Source of the DNA: JBFGCM01 sp041581135
GTDB lineage: Bacteria; Actinomycetota; Acidimicrobiia; Spongiisociales; UBA5794
Assembly (NCBI GenBank): GCA_041581135.1
Contig: JBFGCM010000006.1
Coordinates: forward strand, 5,941-69,940
Length of the DNA: 64,000 nucleotides
Direction of reading: 5' to 3'
The translations under genes and the position numbers were made by a program. Positions 1 to 8,813 of this stretch are shown here, in pieces. Below the pieces are notes generated by a model that saw only the letters and a list, made by a program, of their open reading frames with translations, was not told the origin of the DNA and ran no database searches. Position 1 is the first letter of the stretch, and every line of letters starts with the position of its first letter.

Positions 1-546
1 GAGGTCGGGCTGCTCCTTCACGAAGAAGTGGTAGTACCACTCGCCGGTTGCTTCGTCGTATTCCCACGCAGGCCCGCCGAAGGTCGACTCCCAGTTGTTC
101 GGGGGCAGCGGCTCGCCGCTGGCGCTCGCCTTGCCGGGATGCCACACGTACCAGTCCCGCTTGGGCGAGTCCTTGGAAGACCGGGACTCCAGGAACCATG
201 GGTGCTGGTCGCTGGTGTGGTTCAGCACCAGGTCGAGCACCACTCTGATGCCTCGCTCGTGGGCTCCGGCGAGGAAGCGGTCGAAGTCTTCGAGCGTTCC
301 CAGCTCAGGATGGACGTCGTGGTAGTCCGCTACGTCGTACCCCCAGTCGGCATTGGGAGACGGGAAGTGAGGCGAGAGCCACACGGCGTCGACGCCCAGC
401 CATTGGAGATAGTCGAGCTTGTCGATCATCCCTTCGAAGTCGCCGACGCCGTCCCCGTCCCCGTCGGCGAAGCTCCGCGGATAGATCTGATAGAACACGG
501 CGCCCTGCCACCAGGGCCGTCCTGCGGTCGCGTGTGGTGAGGCCAC
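1..546 (-). CDS. GH13 family glucosidase / trehalose synthase-like (3' end outside window)
   Basis: The minus strand reads open from a GTG at 546 to the window edge, giving 182 codons of the N-terminal half of a glycoside hydrolase family 13 barrel. The protein opens with WWQGAVFYQIYPRSFADGDG, the classic start of oligo-1,6-glucosidase, alpha-glucosidase and trehalose synthase. GH13 conserved region I follows as DLVLNHTSDQHPWF. A DAVWLSPHFPSPNADWGYDV segment is typical of enzymes acting on short alpha-glucosides. The catalytic Asp and Glu lie beyond the window, so specificity (maltose isomerisation or hydrolysis) cannot be decided. It is divergent from the MFS transporter gene at 696, with about 150 bp between the two starts. 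The enzyme is probably cytoplasmic, since no signal peptide is visible. Confidence 0.88.
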   Translation of the reverse strand, partial: MASPHATAGRPWWQGAVFYQIYPRSFADGDGDGVGDFEGMIDKLDYLQWLGVDAVWLSPHFPSPNADWGYDVADYHDVHPELGTLEDFDRFLAGAHERGIRVVLDLVLNHTSDQHPWFLESRSSKDSPKRDWYVWHPGKASASGEPLPPNNWESTFGGPAWEYDEATGEWYYHFFVKEQPDL

Positions 547-695
547 GGCTGTCGAGGGTAGTGGCCCCGGGCGCACCGGCCGCGGCGATCGCGATCGAGC
601 CGGCGGGAGGTCCCCGGGTCGGCTTCAGTAGCTGCGTCGACAATCCGATGTAGCTGGGGGATGTCTGGTAGGACCGTGCCTGCGTCGGCGAGATC

Positions 696-2054
696 GTGGA
701 GCCGATCATCAAGAACGACAAACGCACCATCTTCGGGTGGGCGATGTACGACTGGGCCAACTCGGCGTATGCCACCACGATCGCCGGGGCGCTGCTGCCT
801 GCGTACTTCGCAGATTCCATCGTGCCCGACGGGGGCTACGAGATCTTCGGCCGGGCCTTCGACGGTTCGACCCTGTGGGGCATCGTGGTGGGGTTCGGCG
901 CGTTTGCGCTGTTCTTGCTGACGCCGGTGCTCGGCGCCATCGCCGACTTCTCGGCGTCGAAGAAGCGGTTCCTGACGGTGTTCGCCTATGGCGGTGCGGT
1001 CTTCACCGTGCTCTTGTTCTTCATGACCACCGGCGACGTGGCACTCACGCTGGGCCTGTTCCTGCTGGCCCAGATGGGATTCGTGGCCGCCAACGTGTTC
1101 TACGACGGCTTCCTGCCCGACATCACCACGGACGACACGATCGACCGCGTCTCCTCCAAGGGGTTCGCCCTCGGATACGTCGGCGGCGGGCTCCAGTTGC
1201 TCCTGGCGGCGCTCATCGTGATGTCCCACGAGTCGCTGGGCATGAGCCAGGAGCTGGCGGCCCGCATCGGCATCCTGACTGCCGGCGTGTGGTGGGCCGG
1301 GTTCTCCTGGCTCGCCTTTCGGCGGTTCGACGAGACCGGGACCGCCCAGCCGTTGCCCGAGCGGTATCGGAGCATGCCACGCTCCAGCGCCTACGTCCGG
1401 CTCGGGTTCGATCGCACCGTGGCCACCGCCAAACGGCTCCGCCACTTCCCGCAACTGTTGCTGTTCCTGGTGGCCTACATGCTGTACAACGACGGCGTCC
1501 AAACGACCATCAACCTCACGTCGGTGTATGCCACCGACACGCTCGAGTTGGAGGCGGCCACGATCCTCCTGGCGTTCCTGCTGGTGCAGTTCGTCGCCTT
1601 CTTCGGGGCACTGCTCTTCGGGTGGATGGCAGACCGAGTCGGTACCAAAGGTGCGATCCTGGTATCGCTCGCGGTGTGGAACGTGGTTGCGGTGCTGGCC
1701 TTCCTGCTGCCCGTCGGTCAGGCCACTCCGTTCTTCGGAGTGGCGGTGCTGGTGGGCATCGTGCTCGGGGGCATCCAAGCACTGAGCCGCAGCCTCTACG
1801 GATCGATGATTCCCGAGGAGGCATCTGCCGAGTTCTACGGCTTCTTCTCGGTGTTCTCCAAGTTCTCGGCCATGTGGGGCCCGCTGATATTCGCGTTCGT
1901 GAACGAGGTCACCGGCTCGGCCCGGTGGGCCATCCTGTCGATCATCGTGTTCTTCGTGCTGGGTGCCGTCCTGTTGTCCAGAGTCGATATCGCCGCCGCC
2001 CGTGCCTCTCGGCACCGCTGGACGTTCGAGGGGGCCGAGGTGGCGGGGAGATAG
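696..2054 (+). CDS. UMF1/Atg22-type MFS transporter
   Basis: This 452-residue polytopic membrane protein of the major facilitator superfamily probably effluxes a small organic solute; the substrate is unknown. The N-terminus has FGWAMYDWANSAYATTI, the hallmark of the UMF1 / vacuole-effluxer Atg22-like family. About eleven to twelve hydrophobic segments follow, with the cytoplasmic MFS loop signature GWMADRVGTKGAILVS near residue 310. The GTG start is chosen because the conserved motif begins only about 14 residues downstream. The gene is divergent from the GH13 gene, so uptake or efflux of a sugar-derived compound is possible but only inferred from position. The long open frame on the opposite strand is a codon-bias shadow. 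Confidence 0.85.
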   Translation: MEPIIKNDKRTIFGWAMYDWANSAYATTIAGALLPAYFADSIVPDGGYEIFGRAFDGSTLWGIVVGFGAFALFLLTPVLGAIADFSASKKRFLTVFAYGGAVFTVLLFFMTTGDVALTLGLFLLAQMGFVAANVFYDGFLPDITTDDTIDRVSSKGFALGYVGGGLQLLLAALIVMSHESLGMSQELAARIGILTAGVWWAGFSWLAFRRFDETGTAQPLPERYRSMPRSSAYVRLGFDRTVATAKRLRHFPQLLLFLVAYMLYNDGVQTTINLTSVYATDTLELEAATILLAFLLVQFVAFFGALLFGWMADRVGTKGAILVSLAVWNVVAVLAFLLPVGQATPFFGVAVLVGIVLGGIQALSRSLYGSMIPEEASAEFYGFFSVFSKFSAMWGPLIFAFVNEVTGSARWAILSIIVFFVLGAVLLSRVDIAAARASRHRWTFEGAEVAGR

Positions 2055-2068
2055 CGTCCCCGGCTCGG

Positions 2069-2074
2069 TAGGGT
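2069..2074 (+). promoter_or_regulatory. -10 box of leaderless sugar dehydrogenase gene
   Basis: TAGGGT lies 7 nt upstream of the ATG at 2082, so transcription would start at or next to the start codon. The spacing is the same as at several other genes in the window. No Shine-Dalgarno sequence is seen. Confidence 0.5.
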
Positions 2075-2081
2075 CCTGGCG

Positions 2082-3329
2082 ATGCAACGCCTGGTTCTCG
2101 TGCTCTTGTTGGTGCTGACCGCGTGCGCCGGGACGGAGGAACCGGCTGGTGACGGTCCGTCGACGTCACCGGACGCCACCGTGACGTTGGCTCCAACGAC
2201 CACGTCCGCGGCGACCACGGCTCCTCCGGCGACCACGAGCCCGACGACGATGCCATCTACCACCACGCTCGGTCCGCCGGCCGAGCCTCCGCCGCTGCGG
2301 CTGGTCGAGATCGCCTCCGGGTTCGGCCAACCGGTGTTATTGACGTCCCCGCCGCGCGATCCCCGGCTCTTCGTCGTGGACCAGCCGGGCCGAATCTGGC
2401 TGCTTGCAGCCGACGCGCCGGAAGTGTTCCTCGACGTACGCGACTCGGTCACCTTTGGCGGTGAGCGGGGCCTGCTCGGCTTGGCCTTCCACCCGGAGTT
2501 CGCCACCAACGGCCGCTTCTTCGTCAACTACACCGACGGCGCCGGCGACACGAGGATCGTGGAGTTCGCGGTGTCGGCGGACGATCCCGACCGTGCCGAC
2601 CCCGCCAGTGGTCGGGTCCTGCTGCAAGTCGACCAGCCGGCCGGGAACCACAACGGCGGCATGATCGCGTTCGGCCCCGACGGTCACTTGTGGGTGGGCA
2701 TGGGCGACGGGGGAGCATCAGGCGACCGGTTCGGCAACGGGCAGAACGAGGCAACGCTGTTGGGATCGATGCTGCGGCTCGATGTCGACGGAGCCGATCC
2801 GTATGCCATCCCCGCCGGCAACGACTTCGTTGCGCCCGAGTCGTGGGCCATCGGATTGCGCAACCCGTGGCGGTTCTCCTTCGACGACGGCCTCCTCTAT
2901 GTGGCCGATGTCGGTCAGAACGAGCTCGAAGAGGTCTCCGTGGTGGACACGACCGCCACTCGGCTCAACTTCGGCTGGCCGATCCAGGAGGCAACGAGCT
3001 GCTTTCGGCCCAGCTCGGGTTGCGACACGTCCGGCCTGGTCCAGCCGGTGATCGAGTATGGCCACGGCGGCCAGTGTTCGATCACGGGCGGCTACGTGTA
3101 TCGGGGCGCAGCGATCCCGGAGTTGGAGGGCACCTACTTCTACGGTGATTGGTGCGGTGGCTGGGTGCGGTCGTTCCGGTTCGCCGAGGGCACCGTCGCC
3201 GATGAGCGCGACTGGACCGAGCAATTGGGGAAGGTGCCGGAGCTGACTTCCTTCGGCGTCGACGCCAACGGGGAGATCTATGTGGTCAGCGGAAGCGGTG
3301 CCGTTTTCCGAATCGAGCGCGCCGACTGA
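2082..3329 (+). CDS. PQQ-type glucose/sorbosone dehydrogenase, lipoprotein
   Basis: This 415-residue protein belongs to the soluble glucose/sorbosone dehydrogenase (GSDH) beta-propeller family, which oxidises aldoses outside the membrane using PQQ. The N-terminus is a lipoprotein signal with lipobox LVLTAC, so the mature protein is anchored by Cys15. A 50-residue Thr/Pro/Ser-rich linker follows, then the propeller from about residue 70. Family landmarks include GERGLLGLAFHPEF, GNHNGGMIAFGPDGHLWVG and the AIGLRNPWRFSFD segment. It starts 27 nt after the MFS gene and appears leaderless. PQQ use is family knowledge; no PQQ biosynthesis gene is visible here. Confidence 0.88.
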   Translation: MQRLVLVLLLVLTACAGTEEPAGDGPSTSPDATVTLAPTTTSAATTAPPATTSPTTMPSTTTLGPPAEPPPLRLVEIASGFGQPVLLTSPPRDPRLFVVDQPGRIWLLAADAPEVFLDVRDSVTFGGERGLLGLAFHPEFATNGRFFVNYTDGAGDTRIVEFAVSADDPDRADPASGRVLLQVDQPAGNHNGGMIAFGPDGHLWVGMGDGGASGDRFGNGQNEATLLGSMLRLDVDGADPYAIPAGNDFVAPESWAIGLRNPWRFSFDDGLLYVADVGQNELEEVSVVDTTATRLNFGWPIQEATSCFRPSSGCDTSGLVQPVIEYGHGGQCSITGGYVYRGAAIPELEGTYFYGDWCGGWVRSFRFAEGTVADERDWTEQLGKVPELTSFGVDANGEIYVVSGSGAVFRIERAD

Positions 3330-3330
3330 G

Positions 3331-3709
3331 GTGCCGTTCCCCCGCTGGCTCGCCACGTTCAACCGGTTCGTGACCAACCCGCTGATGCGACGCATCGCGG
3401 CCCGGCCGCCGTTCGGTGTCTTGGTGCATGTCGGTCGAACCAGCGGCAAGGAGTACTGCACGCCGCTGAAACGCGTTTCCGACCGACGACGGCTTCGTGT
3501 GTGCGCTCACCTACGGCTCGACGGCCGACGGGGTGAAGAACACCCAGGCCGCCGGCGGCGCCATGCTGGTCTACGACGACCATCCGATTCGGCTCACGGA
3601 GCCCGAGCTCATCGAGCGGTCCGGGGCCTGGCCGGCCATCCCTCGGTCCTTTCACCTGCCGCTTCGAGCACTCGGCGTGTCGGAGTATCTGTTCCTGCGC
3701 CGCTCGTGA
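3331..3709 (+). pseudogene. F420-type (deazaflavin) nitroreductase-family protein, frameshifted
   Basis: A GTG one base after the preceding stop begins VPFPRWLATFNRFVTNP and continues through GRTSGKEYCTPL, which is typical of the deazaflavin-dependent nitroreductase / PNPOx-like family of about 130-150 residues. The frame then fails. The remaining family sequence (FPTDDGFVCALTYGS, then AAGGAMLVYDDHPIRLTEPEL) continues in the next frame to the stop at 3709. Removing one A from the AAA run at 3469-3471 gives TPLNAFPTDDGFV, a normal family sequence, and a 126-residue protein. This is either a real one-base insertion or a sequencing error. F420 use is family knowledge. It sits between the sugar dehydrogenase and the acyl-CoA dehydrogenase. 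Confidence 0.75.
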
Positions 3710-3731
3710 GGCTTGGTCATCCGACGGTCCC

Positions 3732-3737
3732 TATCCT
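3732..3737 (+). promoter_or_regulatory. -10 box of leaderless acyl-CoA dehydrogenase gene
   Basis: TATCCT precedes the ATG at 3745 by 7 nt, the leaderless layout used repeatedly in this window. Confidence 0.5.
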
Positions 3738-3744
3738 CTCTCCC

Positions 3745-5526
3745 ATGGCTGACTACCGCGCCCCTCTGCGGGACATGAAGTTCGTTCTTCACCACGTCGC
3801 CGGCATCGATGAGCTGCTCGAGCTGGAGGCGTTCGCCCACGCCGAGCCCGACGTCGTTGCCGGAGCTCTGGAAGAAGCGGATCGCTTCTTCGCCGAGCAG
3901 GTGGCACCCACCAACCGGATCGGCGACACCGTGGGAAGCCGGCTCACCGAGCCGGGAGTGGTCGAAGCGCCCGACGAGTTCAAGCCGGTCTACGAGAAGT
4001 ACGTGCATGCCGGATGGGGTGGGGTGCCGTTCCCGGCCGAGTACGGGGGTCACGGCTTCCCGTGGCTGGTCGGCATGGCGGTCCAGGAGATGTTCACGTC
4101 CGCCAACATGGCGTTCTCGCTGGTGCCGCTCCTGACGCAAGCCGGCATCCATGCCCTGCTCCTCCACGGTTCGGAGGAGCAGAAAGCCACCTATTTGGAG
4201 AAGATGATCACCGGGGAGTGGCCGGGCACCATGTGCCTCACCGAACCCCACGCCGGTTCCGACGTCGGCGCGCTCAGCGCCAAGGCAGAACCGGGGCCGG
4301 ACGGCACGTACCGGCTCACCGGCACCAAGATCTTCATCACGTGGGGTGAGCACGATCTCGCCGACAACATCATCCACCTGGTGCTGGCGCGGACGCCCGG
4401 CTCGCCGCCCGGAACGAAGGGCATCTCGCTGTTCATCGTTCCCAAGTTCCTGATCAACGCCGATGGCTCCCGTGGCGAGCGTAACGATGTGCATGTCGTG
4501 TCCATCGAGCACAAGCTCGGGATTCACGGTTCTCCGACGTGTGTGCTGTCGTTCGGCGAGAACGAGGGAGCGGTGGCCTACCTGGTCGGCGAAGAGCATC
4601 AGGGCATGCGGTACATGTTCACCATGATGAACAACGCTCGGCTCGGCGTGGGGCTCGAGGGCCTGGCGATCGCCGAACGCGCGTACCAGCAGGCGCTGAC
4701 CTTCGCCCAGGAACGCCGCCAGGGCCGCGCCGTGGGCACTGCGCCCACGGAGAGCTCACTCATCATCGAGCACCCCGACGTTCGTCGCATGTTGATGACC
4801 ATGAAGTCCCAGACCGAGGCCATGCGCTGTCTGGTGTATCTCAACGCGGCGCACATCGATCTCGCCGCCAATCATCCGGATGCAGAGGCACGTGCGTTCC
4901 ACCAGGAGCGCGTCGATCTGTACACCCCGATCACGAAGGCATGGTCGACCGATCTGGGAGTGGAGATCACCTCGTTGGGTATCCAGATCCACGGTGGCAT
5001 GGGCTACGTCGAGGAGACCGGGGCGGCCCAGCACTGGCGGGACGCCAGGATCGCGCCGATCTACGAAGGCACCAACGGCATCCAGGCGATCGACCTGGCG
5101 ATGCGGAAACTCCCGATGCGAGAGGGGCGGGCCGTCGCCGACCTGCTTGCCGAGATGCGAGCCCTCGACGAGGAGCTCTCCGCCCCGGAGTTGGCCGGCA
5201 TGAGAGCGGCGTTGGCCGACGCGGTGGCAGCCCTCACTCAGGCGACGACCTGGCTCATCGCCTCGCGCAAGGAACCCAACGACGTGCTTGCCGGTGCCAC
5301 GCCGTACCAGGAGATGTTCGGGATCGTGGTCGGCGGTTGGCTGATGGCACGGTCCGCCGTTGCCGCTTCGACCATGGCCGGAGACGACGACGGCTTCCAC
5401 GCCGCCAAGGTCGACACCGCCCGCTTCTACTGCGAGCAGATCCTGCCGCGGGCTCGTGGGCTGCTGCCTGCGGTGACGGCGGGCGCGCAGCCGTTGTACG
5501 CCATCGAGCCCAAGTGGTTGGGGTGA
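3745..5526 (+). CDS. Acyl-CoA dehydrogenase, long form with C-terminal domain
   Basis: This 593-residue flavoprotein introduces the alpha,beta double bond in acyl-CoA during beta-oxidation or a related degradation pathway. Landmarks are MCLTEPHAGSDVGAL and TGTKIFITWGEHDL (flavin and acyl-CoA binding), NNARLGVGLEGLAIAERAYQQAL, and IQIHGGMGYVEETGAAQHWRD followed by IAPIYEGTNGIQAIDLAMRK, where the Glu of YEGTNG is the usual catalytic base. The extra 120 residues at the C-terminus are typical of the FadE5/AcdA-like subgroup rather than the 380-residue short forms. The ATG at 3745 starts MADYRAPLRDMKF, a standard beginning for this subgroup. The open frame extends further upstream only by accident. 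Confidence 0.92.
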   Translation: MADYRAPLRDMKFVLHHVAGIDELLELEAFAHAEPDVVAGALEEADRFFAEQVAPTNRIGDTVGSRLTEPGVVEAPDEFKPVYEKYVHAGWGGVPFPAEYGGHGFPWLVGMAVQEMFTSANMAFSLVPLLTQAGIHALLLHGSEEQKATYLEKMITGEWPGTMCLTEPHAGSDVGALSAKAEPGPDGTYRLTGTKIFITWGEHDLADNIIHLVLARTPGSPPGTKGISLFIVPKFLINADGSRGERNDVHVVSIEHKLGIHGSPTCVLSFGENEGAVAYLVGEEHQGMRYMFTMMNNARLGVGLEGLAIAERAYQQALTFAQERRQGRAVGTAPTESSLIIEHPDVRRMLMTMKSQTEAMRCLVYLNAAHIDLAANHPDAEARAFHQERVDLYTPITKAWSTDLGVEITSLGIQIHGGMGYVEETGAAQHWRDARIAPIYEGTNGIQAIDLAMRKLPMREGRAVADLLAEMRALDEELSAPELAGMRAALADAVAALTQATTWLIASRKEPNDVLAGATPYQEMFGIVVGGWLMARSAVAASTMAGDDDGFHAAKVDTARFYCEQILPRARGLLPAVTAGAQPLYAIEPKWLG

Positions 5527-5571
5527 ACCGCTGAGGCGAAACCCGGGCTGACCCTTTGCGCCGGCTGAGGG

Positions 5572-6099
5572 TCAGTAGTCGTAGGTCTCGCCGTGAATCT
5601 CGATCCCGGCTCTCCACTCCGTGGTCGTCTCGTGGAGCGGCATGAACAGCTCGACGTGGCCAAGCGTGGTGAAGCCCATCGACCGAAACGCCGCCAGCGC
5701 TCCGGCGTTGCGCGCCACGGGCCTGATGCTGATGGCACCCAGACCGCGTTGCTTCGCCTCGGCGACCACGGTGGCCACCAACTCCTTGCCGATGCCTCGC
5801 CGCCGATGCTCCGGATGGACGATCACCGGCTCGACCTCGGCCTCTTCCGAGTCGATCAAGAGGCCGGTGAGGCCGACGACGGCACCGCCGGATACGGCAA
5901 CCCAGCTCGCTTGCCGCTTGGGATCGGCGAGGTAGCGATCGAAGTCCGCGCCGGGGTCGTCGCCGCCGATGTGGGGCGCGGCGTAGATCGTGCGGTGGTG
6001 GTCGGTGAGCGCCGCCCACAGCTCCCGGCAGGCGTCGTGGTCGCTGTCGCGGTAGGCCCGGATCTCGACGCCGGCCTGACCGGCTACGGGCGCTGCCAC
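5572..6099 (-). CDS. GNAT-family N-acetyltransferase
   Basis: The 175-residue protein is a single GNAT domain that would transfer acetyl from acetyl-CoA to an unknown amine. Motif A is clear: VEPVIVHPEHRRRGIGKELV with the pyrophosphate loop RRRGIG, followed by the motif B-like NAGALAAFRSMGF and LFMPL. The GTG at 6099 is chosen as start because it lies just before the first beta strand (VEIRAYRDSD) and overlaps the end of the metallo-hydrolase gene by 16 nt. The gene is last in a four-gene minus-strand run starting with mscS. The substrate is unknown. Confidence 0.82.
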   Translation of the reverse strand: MAAPVAGQAGVEIRAYRDSDHDACRELWAALTDHHRTIYAAPHIGGDDPGADFDRYLADPKRQASWVAVSGGAVVGLTGLLIDSEEAEVEPVIVHPEHRRRGIGKELVATVVAEAKQRGLGAISIRPVARNAGALAAFRSMGFTTLGHVELFMPLHETTTEWRAGIEIHGETYDY

Positions 6100-7280
6100 T
6101 GCCGTCCGCTTCCCAGGTCGATGGGATCGCCCGGCTCGTCGCCGAACCGCCACATCGTCCACTTCCCCTTGGACATCACGAGGGCGATGCTGCCGAGGGC
6201 AGTGCCTGCGTCGTCCGTGTCCGATGTGTAGAACATCCCCAGCTCCCAGTCCTTGCGGTGCTCCGCACCGGAGGTGGTCGTCGGGTCCATTGCCTCCCGG
6301 ATGAGGTCTTGTGCCACGGTGTGCGGGAACTTGTAGCGGCCGGCACCGGCGACGCTGGACACCAGCATCAGCTGGGGCGAGATTCGTTCCACCAGCTCCA
6401 GGTTGACGCCGTGCTTGGAACCATGGTGCGACACCTTCAGGATGTCTGCAGACACCAGGTCCTCACCGGTGGCGGCGTCGATGGCCTTGGCCGCCGCCGA
6501 GTCGGATGGGTGCAGCTCGGGGAAGTCTGTCATCACGAACGACCACGAGAGCGTCTGGGCGTCGGCGCCCAGCAGGAGCGACATGGTGTTGGCCTCGTCC
6601 ACCAGCTCCCGATCTTCTGTCCGCTGGATCACCCGGGCGGCGGGGAACTCGATGCGGACCGACACGGAGGCGTTGTTGGGGTCGACCCCATAGGTGTCGA
6701 AGCGGTTGCGCAGGTGGATCGACGGGCTCATCACCGTGACGGCAGCCGAACCGATCCAACGGCGGAACCCGCTGGTGGGCTGGGCGTACATGAGGTGCGG
6801 GTGCGCTTCGACCGCGTTCATGATCTTGTGGTACTTGGCCGAGGTGAAGTAGTAGCCGCTGTCCCAGAACTCGCTGATGCGATGCTTGTACCCGGTGAGG
6901 AGCTCGGGGATGCCGCCGACGTGGTCGGCGTGAGGATGGGTGGCGATGACCAGCGGAATCGAGCCGTCAGGTACCGGGTGCTCCTGGCCGGCCTCCGGGC
7001 CGTCGGCGGGAAGCAGCTTCTCGTCGACAAGGCGGTCGAGGAGTCGAGGCAGCTTCTTGGTCTTGCCGGCGTCCACGATGATCGCCTGGCGGCGCCGGTT
7101 CGGCGGGTTGTCCGGGTCGTCCGGCTCGTCCGGGTCGACAGGGGTCGCCGGGAGGAGGATCAGCTGGGCATCGGCGTCGCCGACGTTGCACAGGAAGTAC
7201 ACCATGTGGTCGGGGTCGATCGAGCCGAGGAAGTCACCGGCCGAGAGTCGCGAGGCGGGGACGGCGCCGGGTACTGCCAT
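6084..7280 (-). CDS. ComEC-like MBL-fold metallo-hydrolase
   Basis: This 398-residue soluble metallo-beta-lactamase-fold protein has the zinc motif ATHPHADHVGG at about residues 112-122 and the SHHGSKHGV motif near residue 300, which places it with the stand-alone ComEC/Rec2-type hydrolases. Many members act on phosphodiesters or nucleic acids, but the substrate here is unknown. There is no membrane domain. An acidic, proline-rich insert (residues about 48-63) interrupts the N-terminal part. Its ATG overlaps the stop of the upstream unknown gene by one base, so the two are very likely co-translated. Confidence 0.8.
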   Translation of the reverse strand: MAVPGAVPASRLSAGDFLGSIDPDHMVYFLCNVGDADAQLILLPATPVDPDEPDDPDNPPNRRRQAIIVDAGKTKKLPRLLDRLVDEKLLPADGPEAGQEHPVPDGSIPLVIATHPHADHVGGIPELLTGYKHRISEFWDSGYYFTSAKYHKIMNAVEAHPHLMYAQPTSGFRRWIGSAAVTVMSPSIHLRNRFDTYGVDPNNASVSVRIEFPAARVIQRTEDRELVDEANTMSLLLGADAQTLSWSFVMTDFPELHPSDSAAAKAIDAATGEDLVSADILKVSHHGSKHGVNLELVERISPQLMLVSSVAGAGRYKFPHTVAQDLIREAMDPTTTSGAEHRKDWELGMFYTSDTDDAGTALGSIALVMSKGKWTMWRFGDEPGDPIDLGSGRQWQRP

Positions 7281-7849
7281 CAGATGCTCTGGGGAGGTGG
7301 GCTGAGAGGAAATGACTGGCGCGGTGCATCGGGCTCGGGCGGCTTGGCGAGCTCCAGCCGCTCGGCCTCCGCCGGGGTGACCCGGGGCGCGATGGCACCG
7401 TAGTGGGCGATCTTGGCGGCACGTCGGGCCGGTCGGCTGACATCGATCGGCTTCGCCGAGGCCAGGTCGTCCGGCCACTCGGGGCCGGGCACGTGGAACA
7501 CGTCGCCCACCCGCAGCCGCCGCTCCGGGGCGATCTGGTCGGCCCGGGTTCTGGCGGCGTTGACGGCTGACTGGAACTCGTCCAGGTTCGCGTCGGTAGC
7601 CACCCGGGCCTCCCACTCTTCGTCGACGTCCGGGAACGAGAGCCGCCCGGCATGGTCCAGGTGCGGCCACGGGGCCGGATCCAGGCCGACGATCCCGGCG
7701 TCGATGTCGTCCACCACCACATAGAACGAATCCGCCGTGGGGTTGACCGGCGCCGTGGTGCCGTCTGTGAGCTCGATCTCGGGCTCCCACAGCTGATCCA
7801 TCGGGGCGAACGAGTCCGCGGCCACCACTGGGCGCTGCTCTTGCTGCAT
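7280..7849 (-). CDS. Unknown protein, translationally coupled to mscS and the MBL hydrolase
   Basis: I do not recognise this 189-residue acidic protein. It has no signal peptide or membrane segment. An aspartate-rich middle (YVVVDDIDAGIVGLDP) is followed by a helical, charged region (residues about 85-115) and then RLRVGDVFHVPGPEW, which resembles a small beta-barrel or LysM-like strand pattern. The C-terminus is proline-rich. Its start and stop each overlap neighbouring genes by one base (TGATG), so it is made together with the MscS channel upstream and the metallo-hydrolase downstream. A partner or regulatory role for one of them is plausible but unsupported. Confidence 0.7.
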   Translation of the reverse strand: MQQEQRPVVAADSFAPMDQLWEPEIELTDGTTAPVNPTADSFYVVVDDIDAGIVGLDPAPWPHLDHAGRLSFPDVDEEWEARVATDANLDEFQSAVNAARTRADQIAPERRLRVGDVFHVPGPEWPDDLASAKPIDVSRPARRAAKIAHYGAIAPRVTPAEAERLELAKPPEPDAPRQSFPLSPPPQSI

Positions 7850-8754
7850 CAGTCTCCTCTTTGGATCTGGAGTGGGTGGTGGATCACCATACGCGTCGTC
7901 GGATAGGCGAGCTCGACCGACGGCTCGGCGGCGATCTCTTTCAACAACGCCCGCCAGATCTCGTCGTTGGTCCCCCTCCGGCGCTGGGCGGACACCAGCA
8001 GCCGAGCGGTGAGCAGTACGCCGCTGTCTTTGACGTCGACGTAGACGATCGGCCGTAGCTCCGTGTACCGGATGAAGTACTTGCGCGACGCCTCCCTGAT
8101 GCGGCGTTCCGCTCCCATCTCCTCGTCTGACATGGCGTGAGGCTCGAGCACCTTGCGCATGATCTCCTCGGCGCGCTCCCAGTCGCTCTCGAAGGTGAAG
8201 AGCACCGGCACCTCGTGCCACACGTAGGGGAAACCCTCCGTGAAGTTGGCCATGCTCTTGGTGAAGATGGCGCCGTTGGGAATGTGGATGATGCGGCCGG
8301 TGGACTGGTCGCCGCCCACCCAGTTGCGTATCTCCAGCATCGAGAAACGGAAGACCCGGAGGTCGATCACATCCCCCGCATGTCCGTCGATCTCGATGCG
8401 GTGGCCCACGCGGAACGGATGGCGCAGGAGGATGTACACCCAGCCGGCGAGGTTCTTGAGCACGTCGGACAGGGCGATGGCGATACCGGCGGACAGGAGG
8501 CCCAGGAAGGTGGCCACGTTGTCGAAGGCGTCGATCCAGACCCATCCCAGCAAGAGCAGCAGGATGAACGTCGCCACGTAGATGATCGACTTCTGGGTGC
8601 GAAACAGGATCTCCGAGTCGTCGATGCGGCGGGCGGCGGCCCGGCGCACCACCAGCTGACCGGCGACCACCACCACCACCACGATGCCGGTGGCTACCAA
8701 GCGGGCGTGCGCGAGGTTCTCGATGTTCAGGAGATCCGAGATCCACTCACCCAA
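7849..8754 (-). CDS. MscS-family mechanosensitive channel
   Basis: The 301-residue protein has about three hydrophobic helices (residues 18-35, 55-75, 80-105), followed by the MscS beta domain. The pore-lining helix and post-TM3 segment are recognisable in LLSAGIAIALSDVLKNLAGWVYILLRHPFRVGHRIEIDG, and the beta domain in IIHIPNGAIFTKSMANFTEG. It would open on membrane tension and release small solutes during osmotic downshift. The likely start is the TTG at 8754, with a GAGGTGAGG ribosome-binding region just upstream. It is first in the four-gene operon running to 5572. Confidence 0.87.
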   Translation of the reverse strand: MGEWISDLLNIENLAHARLVATGIVVVVVVAGQLVVRRAAARRIDDSEILFRTQKSIIYVATFILLLLLGWVWIDAFDNVATFLGLLSAGIAIALSDVLKNLAGWVYILLRHPFRVGHRIEIDGHAGDVIDLRVFRFSMLEIRNWVGGDQSTGRIIHIPNGAIFTKSMANFTEGFPYVWHEVPVLFTFESDWERAEEIMRKVLEPHAMSDEEMGAERRIREASRKYFIRYTELRPIVYVDVKDSGVLLTARLLVSAQRRRGTNDEIWRALLKEIAAEPSVELAYPTTRMVIHHPLQIQRGD

Positions 8755-8801
8755 GGCCTCACCTCGCTGCCGCGTGCTCCCGCCAGGCTACCGCTGCGAC
8801 G

Positions 8802-8807
8802 TAGCCT
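8802..8807 (+). promoter_or_regulatory. -10 box of leaderless NTase-hydrolase fusion gene
   Basis: TAGCCT lies 6 nt before the GTG start at 8814. The divergent mscS gene starts 60 bp away. Confidence 0.45.
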
Positions 8808-8813
8808 TCTGAG

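Noticed and set aside
426..2087. 553-codon open frame on the minus strand over the MFS gene
   Set aside because: High-GC third-position shadow: low-complexity His/Arg/Gln/Gly-rich translation with no family, opposite a clear transporter.
3280..5526. 748-residue fusion read from 3280
   Set aside because: It joins the broken oxidoreductase frame to the acyl-CoA dehydrogenase by chance; the real dehydrogenase start is at 3745 with its own promoter.
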